NCBI GenBank assembly: GCA_031271295.1
Contig: JAISVZ010000009.1
Coordinates: 1 to 32,267, forward strand
Length of the DNA stretch: 32,267 nt
Direction of reading: 5' to 3'
From: Clostridiales bacterium
GTDB taxonomy: Bacteria; Bacillota; Clostridia; Lachnospirales; WQUN01
Translations under genes and position numbers: made by a program
In this document: one piece after another, positions 1 through 6,583 of the stretch
How positions within the stretch are numbered: position 1 is the first letter of the stretch
How the letters are laid out: every line of letters starts with the position of its first letter
Notes under the pieces: generated by a model
The model's database searches: none
What the model saw: only the letters and a program-made list of their open reading frames with translations
What the model was told of the DNA's origin: nothing

Positions 1-170
1 TTTAATTTCATTGTTATTCATTTAACGCACTCCATTCAATAAATTCAGCAGGCACTTTAGCATCACTCTTCTATTATTCTACACTATTTGTATTCTTTTT
101 CAATAATAAATTTTTTGCAGTTACTGTTCACGCTTCGCCGAATAAGCTACTCGACGATTTATGCATTTTT

Positions 171-198
171 GAATAATAGGGCGACGCTATTCTTTTTT
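171..198 (+). terminator. Possible weak intrinsic terminator
   Basis: A short imperfect stem (GAATA pairing with TATTC) is followed at once by a run of six T, which is the layout of an intrinsic terminator for a plus-strand transcript entering from outside the window. The stem is only about 5 bp and AT-rich, so the call is weak. Confidence 0.3.
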
Positions 199-200
199 GC

Positions 201-230
201 GGAATGATGACATTTTTTTGTCATCATTCC
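201..230. repeat. Perfect 12-bp inverted repeat (hairpin) with T7 loop
   Basis: GGAATGATGACA and its exact reverse complement TGTCATCATTCC flank a loop of T residues. Neither strand has a U-run after the stem, so it is not a standard intrinsic terminator. On the minus strand it lies five bases after the stop of the possible small gene at 236-514, where a transcript end would be expected. It could also be a protein-binding palindrome. Confidence 0.5.
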
Positions 231-235
231 AAACA

Positions 236-514
236 TCAAGCCGTTATTTTTACAGTTCTTCGCGTAGCTATCCGGCAAGGGTTGCAGAGGCTTCGGCGTA
301 AATATTGCCCGCACTTTGTGTAGCTGTTATCCTCGCCGAATTTGGCGTAAAAATGCGGGCAATTATTAGCTTTTAGTTCTCCGCAACGTACATCTAAATT
401 GCTATCTGCGGAAAATGAAAATGTCAGATTATTATTCAAAGATATAAAAGTTGCTGCCAAATAAAAAAAATATGCTTTTGATGGCTTCGCCTTTCTGCCG
501 TTAGAGCTTGGCAA
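236..514 (-). CDS. Possible small cysteine-rich protein (doubtful)
   Basis: A 92-codon minus-strand frame opening with TTG and no visible ribosome site. The last 50 residues look more protein-like than the start: five cysteines (C44, C52, C68, C77, C80) with the spacing of a small zinc-binding fold, and mixed codon use. The first 40 residues are low complexity, so any real gene may be shorter or a fragment. The DNA also forms a 10-bp inverted repeat (ATTGCCCGCA at 304-313 with TGCGGGCAAT at 354-363) and smaller hairpins, so a structured RNA is an alternative. It lies downstream of the leftward promoter-like sequence at 687-715. I do not recognise the family. Confidence 0.25.
   Translation of the reverse strand: MPSSNGRKAKPSKAYFFYLAATFISLNNNLTFSFSADSNLDVRCGELKANNCPHFYAKFGEDNSYTKCGQYLRRSLCNPCRIATRRTVKITA
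304..363. repeat. 10-bp inverted repeat enclosing a smaller hairpin
   Basis: ATTGCCCGCA (304-313) and TGCGGGCAAT (354-363) are exact reverse complements. Between them CGCC and GGCG form a second small stem. The neighbouring stretch at about 262-313 resembles 321-363 (GTAGCT, TATCC, GGCGTAAA in the same order), suggesting an old local duplication or a structured RNA. The function is unknown. Confidence 0.4.
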
Positions 515-602
515 AAATAAGCAGCGTGTTGCTTAAACCATTTCCTCAAAACATATTTTACATAAGTTTTTTATTTCTGATATGCGGCTGTGCGCTTGTG
601 CT

Positions 603-632
603 TTTTCGTGAAGGTATCATACTTTACGAAAA
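603..632 (+). repeat. Left 30-bp inverted repeat, recombinase core site
   Basis: The 30 bp are an exact reverse complement of 1940-1969. Internally the left arm is TTTTCGTGAAG, the centre GTATCATA and the right arm CTTTACGAAAA. The arms are inverted copies of each other with a single mismatch. Two 11-bp arms around an 8-bp asymmetric centre is the standard layout of a tyrosine-recombinase core site, where the asymmetric centre sets the site's direction. Confidence 0.85.
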
Positions 633-686
633 ATGAAAATACTTATAATTTTTCTGCTCGGATAATATGTATATCGAACTTTTTAC

Positions 687-715
687 ATTTTACATAATAT
701 CTTTAATTAAATCAA
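687..715 (-). promoter_or_regulatory. Leftward promoter-like sequence inside the invertible segment
   Basis: Read on the minus strand there is a TTGATT -35 (710-715), a 17-bp spacer and a TAAAAT -10 (687-692). Transcription would start near 680 and run out through the left repeat toward position 1. If the segment inverts, the same promoter would run rightward through the right repeat and reach the TnpB-like start codon with a leader of roughly 105 nt. The surrounding DNA is very AT-rich, so chance matches are possible. Confidence 0.5.
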
Positions 716-731
716 GCCTTTTAATTTTAAA

Positions 732-761
732 TTTACATTAATTGTTCTGTATATGTATAAT
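732..761 (+). promoter_or_regulatory. Promoter of the recombinase gene
   Basis: A TTTACA -35 (732-737), an 18-bp spacer and a perfect TATAAT -10 (756-761) sit 35 bases before the recombinase start codon. An AAGGAG ribosome site follows at 782-787. The promoter moves with the gene on inversion, so recombinase expression should not depend on orientation. Confidence 0.65.
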
Positions 762-795
762 TTAGTCTCCAAATTTTAAACAAGGAGATGAGTGC

Positions 796-1866
796 ATGGC
801 GAAAACAGGCAATAACACATACAAGCGCCAAGATGGGAACTGGGAAGGGCACAATATAAAAAGCGATTTCAATGAAAAATTAAGCGATGATTGTTTATTA
901 CAAAATCAGAATTTCACCGAAGGTACACAGTTAACATTTGGCGAAGCGGCCGAGCAGTGGCTTTATAACGCTTCTATAAGGATAAAAACTTCCACCTACG
1001 CAAGTTACTTAGGAGTGCTTAGCAACCGTATTCTTCCCATAATGGGAGGCTATAAGCTTCAAACATTTTCATCCTCTTTAATTGACAGTTTTACAAAAAC
1101 TATGCTGAGTACCGGACGCAAGGATGGCAAAGGCGGTTTATCCCCAAAAACCGTACGTGATACCTTGGTCGTTGTAAAAAGTATTTTGGATTTTGCTCAT
1201 AAAAGCAATCCTTCCGCATCAGATTTAAAAATAACATACCCAAAAAGCGGCAGAAAGTTAATAAGAGTGTTCTCAAGGCATGAGCAAAACGCTTTGGAAC
1301 AGGTTTTAAAGGATAAGCCTGACAAATACAAAACAGGAATATTGTTATGTCTTTACACAGGGCTTAGAATAGGTGAGATTTGTGCGCTTCTGTGGAAGAA
1401 TATTTCACTTGATATGGGCGTTATATCGGTAAAGCAAACACTGCAACGGGTAAAGAACATGGATAAATCCGCTTCTAACAAAACAATGATAATTATAGAT
1501 GCTCCTAAAACCATATGCTCTATTCGGGATATTCCGCTCTCCTCAAATATGGTTAGACACTTATCCGCTTTTTATACGGGCGAGGACGGATATTTTTTGT
1601 CGGATTCAAGGTCTGGAATTACCGAACCGCGTACGCTGCAAAACCATTTTAAAAACTATGTTAAAACGGCGGGGATAGCTTCCGCAAATTACCACTGTAC
1701 CCGGCATACCTTCGCTACAAGATGCATTGAGGCGGGAATGGACGTGAAATCGCTTAGTGAAATTTTAGGGCACTCAAATGTAAACATAACCTTGAACCGA
1801 TATGTACATTCTTCATTCGAGCAGAAAAGAGAGGGAATAAATCAGTTGGAAAAATTGTTCGAATAG
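796..1866 (+). CDS. Tyrosine recombinase / site-specific invertase-integrase
   Basis: A 356-residue member of the phage-integrase (tyrosine recombinase) family. A short N-terminal arm-binding-like segment (about 1-45) is followed by a core-binding SAM-like domain (about 46-140) and a C-terminal catalytic domain. The catalytic residues are visible: Arg191 in TGLRIGE, His300-x-x-Arg303 in HCTRH, His326 in LGH and the nucleophile Tyr336 in LNRYVH. It looks complete and active. ATG at 796 is chosen because AAGGAG lies 8 bases upstream. The gene is enclosed by perfect inverted repeats with core-site architecture, so its likely job is to invert its own segment and thereby switch the flanking genes. 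It could instead be an integrase of a degraded integrative element; no att-type direct repeats or excisionase were found. Confidence 0.9.
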   Translation: MAKTGNNTYKRQDGNWEGHNIKSDFNEKLSDDCLLQNQNFTEGTQLTFGEAAEQWLYNASIRIKTSTYASYLGVLSNRILPIMGGYKLQTFSSSLIDSFTKTMLSTGRKDGKGGLSPKTVRDTLVVVKSILDFAHKSNPSASDLKITYPKSGRKLIRVFSRHEQNALEQVLKDKPDKYKTGILLCLYTGLRIGEICALLWKNISLDMGVISVKQTLQRVKNMDKSASNKTMIIIDAPKTICSIRDIPLSSNMVRHLSAFYTGEDGYFLSDSRSGITEPRTLQNHFKNYVKTAGIASANYHCTRHTFATRCIEAGMDVKSLSEILGHSNVNITLNRYVHSSFEQKREGINQLEKLFE

Positions 1867-1898
1867 GTTTTTTCGCCAACAATAAATAAGCCATATAT

Positions 1899-1943
1899 CA
1901 ACGCCGCAACTTTCCCGTGTTTAAAGGGCTGCGGCGTTGTTTT
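1899..1943 (+). terminator. Intrinsic terminator of the recombinase gene, U-tract inside the right repeat
   Basis: A perfect 10-bp stem (CAACGCCGCA at 1899-1908 with TGCGGCGTTG at 1930-1939) is followed immediately by TTTT. Those four T are the first bases of the 30-bp recombination repeat. The terminator therefore ends exactly at the edge of the invertible segment and should stop recombinase transcription before the TnpB-like gene. Because both repeats begin with TTTT on their inner edge, the terminator keeps its U-tract in either orientation. Confidence 0.75.
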
Positions 1944-1969
1944 CGTAAAGTATGATACCTTCACGAAAA
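1940..1969 (-). repeat. Right 30-bp inverted repeat, recombinase core site
   Basis: An exact reverse complement of 603-632 over all 30 bp; identity breaks on both sides of the 30 bp. It lies 26 bases upstream of the ATG of the TnpB-like gene, so any promoter brought to the inner side of this site would act directly on that gene. Confidence 0.85.
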
Positions 1970-1995
1970 CGAAGGTTATTGATTTGGAGGCAAAA

Positions 1996-3414
1996 ATGTC
2001 CGAAAAAAGCCTTAAATCAAACCAATCCACGGCAAACCTCAAAACGGTTGTGCGAACTGTTAAGCAGTATTCAAAGCCTTTACCGGCAGAAACAATGGAA
2101 TTTTTAACAGGTATAGCCAAGGATTACGCAAAGGTAAAAGCATACGTATACGCCCGTTATTCCGGCATAGGCTCTCTTGGCAAAATTTATCCGGGCTTTA
2201 CGGTGATAAATGAAATTAACCTAACGGGGTTAAGGCAGGAGCTTAACCTGCCCTATGACTATTATTCAATTGCTATATTGGACGCGCTTGGCAGTATCAA
2301 AAGCGAGTGGAGCAAATTAAAGGCAAAAATAATATCACTTGTGCGGCAAAACGAAAACCTGACGGATGCGCAGCGGCATTATATTTACGCGGTTTTAAAG
2401 CAGGACAAAGTATATTCGGCAGTGCTTAACAGGCAGGAATTAGAACGCCCGGCTACTGCTGCGGCAGACGAACTAAGCACAAAGAAGCTGAACAATTTAA
2501 TTTGCCGCCTTACAAGGAAATATAAAACCAAACCGGAGGCAAATTTATCAGGAGTGTACTTTAAAGCGGACAAGCACGCGTACCGTTATAAAAAAGGCGG
2601 CATAACCCTTGCATCCCGAACGCCTTACGAAAGAGTGTTTATTCCGCTTACGGACAAATGCAAATACACAAAACAAATTACAGTAAGGATTAACGAAAAA
2701 AACGCGGAAATAAATATTCCCGTGGAATCGAAAGTTAAAACCCATGAAGACTACATAAACAAGGTTGCGCTGCATATAGGATATTCCGTAATGCTGACAA
2801 CTTCCGGCGCAAATGAATACGGCGGCAAGTTAGGCGCACTTTTATCCGAAAGGGCAAACCGCATAAGCGGAAAACTAAAAGCGCGGGGAGAATATTACGC
2901 TACCGTTCGCAAATATACGCAATCCGGAAACATCCGGCGGGCTAAAACAATTGAGCAAAACAACCTTGGCAGAATAAAATTTGTTTCCCAAAACAAGCGG
3001 GAGTTAGAGCAGATTAAAAGCTACATTAATGAAGAAATAAACCGGATGATTGAAACAGAAAAGCCCGGCGAAGTTGTAATTCCGGCAAAAAACAAAATGT
3101 TCTCGAAACACATGTCTAAAGAAAGCCGGTATAAGCTGTCCCGTTGGCTTGTTGGGTTTATAAGGGAAAGGCTGAAATTTAAATGCGCCTTGCACAATAT
3201 ACAGGTAAAAGAGGTTAGCGCGGCATATACCGTTTCGGTATGCGAGGCATGCGGCGCGGCAGGGCAAAGAACTAACATGACGTTTGTTTGCGGTAAGTGC
3301 GAGGCTAAAATTCCTTCCGCGTTAAACGCCGCACGTAACTTTATGAAAAAGGCTGACGGAGTATTTAACATACCGGAATGTTTGCTGAAAAATAACAACT
3401 GTTCTGCGGAATAA
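1996..3414 (+). CDS. Nuclease-dead TnpB-family protein (TldR-like RNA-guided DNA-binding protein)
   Basis: A 472-residue protein that follows the Bacillota TnpB layout: helical/WED-type N-terminal half (about 1-245), RuvC-I (about 251-285), linker helices, RuvC-II (about 355-370), an SRW..G..RERL helix, a zinc ribbon (C416-x2-C419, C432-x2-C435) and RuvC-III (NAARN, 444-448). In active TnpB the three catalytic residues are Asp, Glu and Asp. Here the aligned positions are His260 (VALHIGY for the usual GIDxG), Pro363 (EVVIPAK for the usual EIVxEDL) and Ala442 (SALNAARN for the usual DxNAA). All three are lost while the reading frame, zinc finger and flanking motifs are intact, so this is domestication and not decay. 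Nuclease-dead TnpBs (TldRs) are known RNA-guided transcriptional repressors. The start is ATG 1996, five bases after GGAGG; an in-frame TTG at 1984 overlaps that site. No tnpA is nearby. A structured RNA follows directly. Confidence 0.85.
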   Translation: MSEKSLKSNQSTANLKTVVRTVKQYSKPLPAETMEFLTGIAKDYAKVKAYVYARYSGIGSLGKIYPGFTVINEINLTGLRQELNLPYDYYSIAILDALGSIKSEWSKLKAKIISLVRQNENLTDAQRHYIYAVLKQDKVYSAVLNRQELERPATAAADELSTKKLNNLICRLTRKYKTKPEANLSGVYFKADKHAYRYKKGGITLASRTPYERVFIPLTDKCKYTKQITVRINEKNAEINIPVESKVKTHEDYINKVALHIGYSVMLTTSGANEYGGKLGALLSERANRISGKLKARGEYYATVRKYTQSGNIRRAKTIEQNNLGRIKFVSQNKRELEQIKSYINEEINRMIETEKPGEVVIPAKNKMFSKHMSKESRYKLSRWLVGFIRERLKFKCALHNIQVKEVSAAYTVSVCEACGAAGQRTNMTFVCGKCEAKIPSALNAARNFMKKADGVFNIPECLLKNNNCSAE

Positions 3415-3422
3415 ATTTCCCC

Positions 3423-3590
3423 CTGCGGGAGATTTCACCGAAAGGAACCGCAGATTAAGCTTATTTAAAAGTATAAAAAACGGCGTTATGAGACTGTGAC
3501 GTATTTACAGTGCACTCGGTACGCCAAGACCCGAAAGGGAGCGAAGCCGCCGAAAGGTGGCAAACCCGGAAAAAAGGGTTCGAGTGTGGG
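3423..3590 (+). ncRNA. Candidate omega-type guide RNA scaffold downstream of the dead TnpB
   Basis: Starting nine bases after the TnpB-like stop is a dense set of stems. CTGCGG/CCGCAG (3423-3428 with 3448-3453) encloses a GAAA-capped hairpin. GGCGT/ACGCC (3482-3486 with 3521-3525) follows. CACTCG/CGAGTG (3513-3518 with 3581-3586) closes a multibranch. Inside it are CCC-GAAA-GGG (3530-3539), GCCGCC-GAAA-GGTGGC (3546-3561) and AACCC/GGGTT (3563-3580). The GGCGT/ACGCC helix crosses the CACTCG/CGAGTG helix, giving an H-type pseudoknot, a feature of known TnpB omega RNAs and Cas12f scaffolds. Location immediately 3' of tnpB on the same strand is also typical. The guide would be the first 16-20 nt after the closing stem, starting near 3587-3591; the exact boundary cannot be fixed by eye. 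Translated, the region gives a low-complexity Lys/Gly/Pro stretch, consistent with non-coding DNA. Confidence 0.75.
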
Positions 3591-3603
3591 ATTTTTAAAT
3601 AAT

Positions 3604-5151
3604 GTGTTGCCGGGTGGTGAATTTTTGTTGGACAAAAAAGCGCAAAATGCACCTTGGGGCATTTACGACGACAGCGCGGATTTCCATCGTGCTATGGCAC
3701 GATCAGACTGTTACTATGGTGACAACAGCTCTGCGGTACCATTATACCAGAAAACGGGAAATCCGGTTATGATACAGATGTTAGATAACAACGGTTCCGA
3801 AGATAACAAATATCCGCATATAAAAAACAGGAAGTTAGCTTTTAAAAGTACGGCGTTTGACGGAGAAAATTATTGGTTTGCAAACAGGTGGTATAACGCG
3901 CTTATTAAGATGAACAGAAAAAGCGGAGAAACTCAGTACATTGGTACGTTCCCGGGTGAAGCAATATTTCAAACGGATTTATATTTTGGATGTTTGTATT
4001 TTAACGGCAAGGTATACTTTGGCCCACAAAACGCAAAAAATATCGCAATTTATGATATAGAAAAGAGCCAGTTTAAAACAATGGAACTTAGAGCTCTTGA
4101 GGAACTAAATTGTCAATTAGATAGAGTGGAAAATAACACGCCAAGATTTATGTTTGTTATTTCTGACGACGATAAATATATTTACCTTTCTCCTACCCGA
4201 AGCTATCCGGCTATAATTCGAATAAATATACAAAGCCAAGAAGCGGAATACATAACGGATTATTTGAGAGCTATCGACGAGCGTTACTTTAAGTTTTACG
4301 AATATTACAGTTTCAAAAAATGCTTTGTTGACGGTGATATCCTATGGATACCTTCATCCAAATCCAATGCTGTTATCAAATATAATATGCAAACAAAAGA
4401 ATCGTTAATGTTAGTAATTGAAGATAACAGCATTGAGAACATACTTGTGAACGGCGGCTATATTGGCGAGTATCTTTGGTATAACGGTTGTTTTTGGATT
4501 TCTTTGGTTTTACCTTCGCGTTCAATTTATTTCGGAAGTATTCTGCAGTGGGACAGCGAGCAAAACAGGATAATAAAACATACTGATTTGAAAGATGTTG
4601 TGGAATACGAAGAAGGCTATCAATTATCATTGTTACGTGGTATTTATACCGACAGATGCTTTTGGTACGTAAGTGACTACAGTGGTAAAAGTATTAAGAT
4701 TAATGCTTTTACAGGAGAAATAAGATCATCACATAAGTTTGATAGCCTATCAATGTTAGCAAGAGAAAAAGGAGAGCATCTTTCTTATTTTACTACGACT
4801 TTCTCGCAAAACAATATAATCTGCCTTTTTGCATCCAGCAATTTAGGAAATATTATAAATGTTATGATTGAATATGATACTAAAAATAACTCGTTTCAGC
4901 GTTTTGATTTAGAATTAGACAAAAGAACCGCAGATGTGTATTTAGAAGGAATTAACAAAACGGAACTTTTACGGAAATTGTTCATGAATATATCGCAAAC
5001 AGTTTTATATGAGGCGCAGTCTGATTCCTTATATAATTTTTCGGAATATATATGCAAGGTATTGAATACACAAAAACCGGAAACCGTAGAGGAATACAAA
5101 CCGTGCGGCGGTGAAATCTATACGTCAGTTAAAAGCTTGATAATGGATTAA
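3604..5151 (+). CDS. C-terminal fragment of a CDP-glycerol glycerophosphotransferase-like/beta-propeller protein
   Basis: Homology becomes recognisable at about 3646 (APWGIYDDS, then HRAMARSDCYYGD and GNPVMIQM). That is the end of the glycerophosphotransferase-like GT-B domain in long Clostridia proteins, where GIYDD...SDAYYGD...SS..LY...GKPVMIQ follows a RPHP...MRP segment. The remaining 450 residues are repeated short beta strands (YWFANRWYNALIKMN, VYFGPQNAKNIAIYD, LWIPSSKSNAVIKYN), resembling a propeller. The N-terminal GT domain is missing; it matches what the minus-strand gene at 27888-29036 contains. The frame extends upstream to a GTG at 3496, but that part is the structured RNA. GTG 3604, TTG 3607, ATG 3694 and ATG 3769 are possible starts, none with a good ribosome site. 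Probably a truncated, possibly untranslated gene; the first 130 bp are GC-richer than the rest. Confidence 0.6.
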   Translation: MLPGGEFLLDKKAQNAPWGIYDDSADFHRAMARSDCYYGDNSSAVPLYQKTGNPVMIQMLDNNGSEDNKYPHIKNRKLAFKSTAFDGENYWFANRWYNALIKMNRKSGETQYIGTFPGEAIFQTDLYFGCLYFNGKVYFGPQNAKNIAIYDIEKSQFKTMELRALEELNCQLDRVENNTPRFMFVISDDDKYIYLSPTRSYPAIIRINIQSQEAEYITDYLRAIDERYFKFYEYYSFKKCFVDGDILWIPSSKSNAVIKYNMQTKESLMLVIEDNSIENILVNGGYIGEYLWYNGCFWISLVLPSRSIYFGSILQWDSEQNRIIKHTDLKDVVEYEEGYQLSLLRGIYTDRCFWYVSDYSGKSIKINAFTGEIRSSHKFDSLSMLAREKGEHLSYFTTTFSQNNIICLFASSNLGNIINVMIEYDTKNNSFQRFDLELDKRTADVYLEGINKTELLRKLFMNISQTVLYEAQSDSLYNFSEYICKVLNTQKPETVEEYKPCGGEIYTSVKSLIMD

Positions 5152-5295
5152 TAATGGCTAATCGGAAAAACGAGGCGGTAGACAATAAGTTTGAATTAAC
5201 AGCGTTTTGATGAGTAATTTCAGATGTGCGCAGTTGTTGAATACTATATTGGGAATGTGATTAGTTCTGACTTTGATGAGGGGTGGTTTTAGGAA

Positions 5296-6570
5296 ATGGG
5301 TTTGGATAACACTATACAGGTTGCGTATGCGCTAAACGATAACTTTACGATGTTTACTTGTGTATCTATGACATCATTATTGCATAACACTAAACGATGC
5401 GTGCATTTTCATGTTTTTGAAAATAGCTTATCGGAGGAAAATAAAGATACACTGCGAGGCATAGGAGAAAAATATCCAAACGGGGAATGGACGTTTTACC
5501 ATGTTGAAAGCAGTGATCAGTTTGTCATTGGAAACGAAACTTATCTAACTGTAGAAACCTATTTTAGGGTATTTATTCCTTCATTATTGTCCAGTAATGA
5601 CAAAGTACTGTGGATTGACGGGGATACTGTAATCGACGGCGATATTTCCGAGTTATGGGATGTAGATATGTTGGGATACTGTGTTGCCGGTTGTTTAGAG
5701 CCGGCTGTGGTTGGCGGTATTGAGAAAAAACCGAAAGAAATTAAAAATCACTATTTTAATGCAGGTGTTATGATTTACAATTTAAGTGAAATAAAGAACT
5801 CAAAAATAGATTTGCATTCTAAGGCAAAAGAAATTGCACCTCAGTTGTTAAATAAATGTTCTGATATGGGATTTAACTTTCATGAAGACCAAGATTGTTT
5901 AAATTATATTTTCAAGGGAAAGGTTAAATATTTGCCGCCGAAATACAATAGCAAGCACACATTCGTGCAAAGTCGGGATACATTCACAATAAAGGAACAA
6001 AAAGAGGCTTTCTTGAAACCCTTGATTATCCACTATGGAGGGCGGGACTTGCGTACTATTAGCGAGCTAAATGTTGCAACACAAAATCCTTTTTGGGATA
6101 CGTGGTGGAACTATAAACAATTGACTATTTTTTTTACGGATGCTGATGAAAGAAAATTGCTTGAGTATTCTGAGCGAATAAAAAGCGCCAACAAAACATT
6201 GTTTCCTGAAGCCTACAAAGCAACTTACCGTTACAAGATATTCGACAATATGGCGAAACAATTACGACACAAGGGAAAGAAGATAGCTGTGTGGGGGAAC
6301 AATGTTTTTCTCCGTTATCTAATTGTTATTTTAGCAATGAACGATATTGAAGTAAGCATTATTGTAGATGGTATGCCAAGGAATTATTTTGAACAGGTAT
6401 ATGACCTTGTTGTACAACCATCCGAGACACTGCGTGGAAAAGCTGATGAATATTTCATTATACTAAGCATGTCAGATAAAGCAGTATCGAACAAAGTAAA
6501 GGGCATTTGTATGCAATACGGATATGAAAAGTCGGATTATATATGGGTGTTTGATGAATCTTATCTATGA
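5296..6570 (+). CDS. GT8 family glycosyltransferase with C-terminal Rossmann-like domain
   Basis: A 424-residue retaining glycosyltransferase of family 8 (LgtC/GspA type), which transfers hexose from a UDP-sugar to a growing surface glycan. Visible family marks are the N-terminal VAYALNDNF, the metal-binding DGD at 108-110 within VLWIDGDTVIDGDI, HYFNAGVMIYNL, DQDCLNYIFKGKVKYLPPKYN and IHYGG. From about 328 comes a second small domain (KKIAVWGNNVFLRYLIV, then VDGMP and YFIILSM) of the type repeated through this cluster; its glycine motif is degenerate. First gene of the collinear set; a GAGGGG-type ribosome site is somewhat distant and no clear promoter is seen in 5152-5295, which appears otherwise empty. 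A paralogue is at 10763-12082. Confidence 0.85.
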   Translation: MGLDNTIQVAYALNDNFTMFTCVSMTSLLHNTKRCVHFHVFENSLSEENKDTLRGIGEKYPNGEWTFYHVESSDQFVIGNETYLTVETYFRVFIPSLLSSNDKVLWIDGDTVIDGDISELWDVDMLGYCVAGCLEPAVVGGIEKKPKEIKNHYFNAGVMIYNLSEIKNSKIDLHSKAKEIAPQLLNKCSDMGFNFHEDQDCLNYIFKGKVKYLPPKYNSKHTFVQSRDTFTIKEQKEAFLKPLIIHYGGRDLRTISELNVATQNPFWDTWWNYKQLTIFFTDADERKLLEYSERIKSANKTLFPEAYKATYRYKIFDNMAKQLRHKGKKIAVWGNNVFLRYLIVILAMNDIEVSIIVDGMPRNYFEQVYDLVVQPSETLRGKADEYFIILSMSDKAVSNKVKGICMQYGYEKSDYIWVFDESYL

Positions 6571-6583
6571 TTAGGGGAAAACT

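Larger units (their letters stand above)
603..1969. mobile_element. Putative invertible DNA element carrying its own tyrosine recombinase
   Basis: The element is bounded by two perfect 30-bp inverted repeats. It contains two opposed promoter-like sequences, one recombinase gene and one intrinsic terminator, with nothing else of gene size. Tyrosine recombinases acting on two core sites in inverted orientation invert the DNA between them, so the segment is expected to flip. In the orientation read here the recombinase points toward the TnpB-like gene but is separated from it by the terminator. After inversion the AT-rich promoter end would abut the TnpB-like gene. Inversion is inferred from the geometry; I cannot see both orientations in a single sequence. 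An alternative is that the repeats are only the crossover sites of an integrative element remnant. Confidence 0.7.

Noticed and set aside
164-176. ATTTTTGAATAAT near the left end as a target of the guide (12 of 13 bases)
   Set aside because: Low-complexity AT sequence; similarity ends after 13 bases and is expected by chance.
236-400. Cyclic-di-GMP (GEMM) or another known riboswitch on the minus strand
   Set aside because: A few short motifs resemble GEMM (GAAGCCTC, GGATAGC) but the helices and conserved order do not fit.
3496-3603. GTG start at 3496 as the true beginning of the propeller-like gene
   Set aside because: It would translate the hairpin-rich RNA region into Lys/Gly/Pro low complexity, has no ribosome site, and protein homology only begins near 3646.
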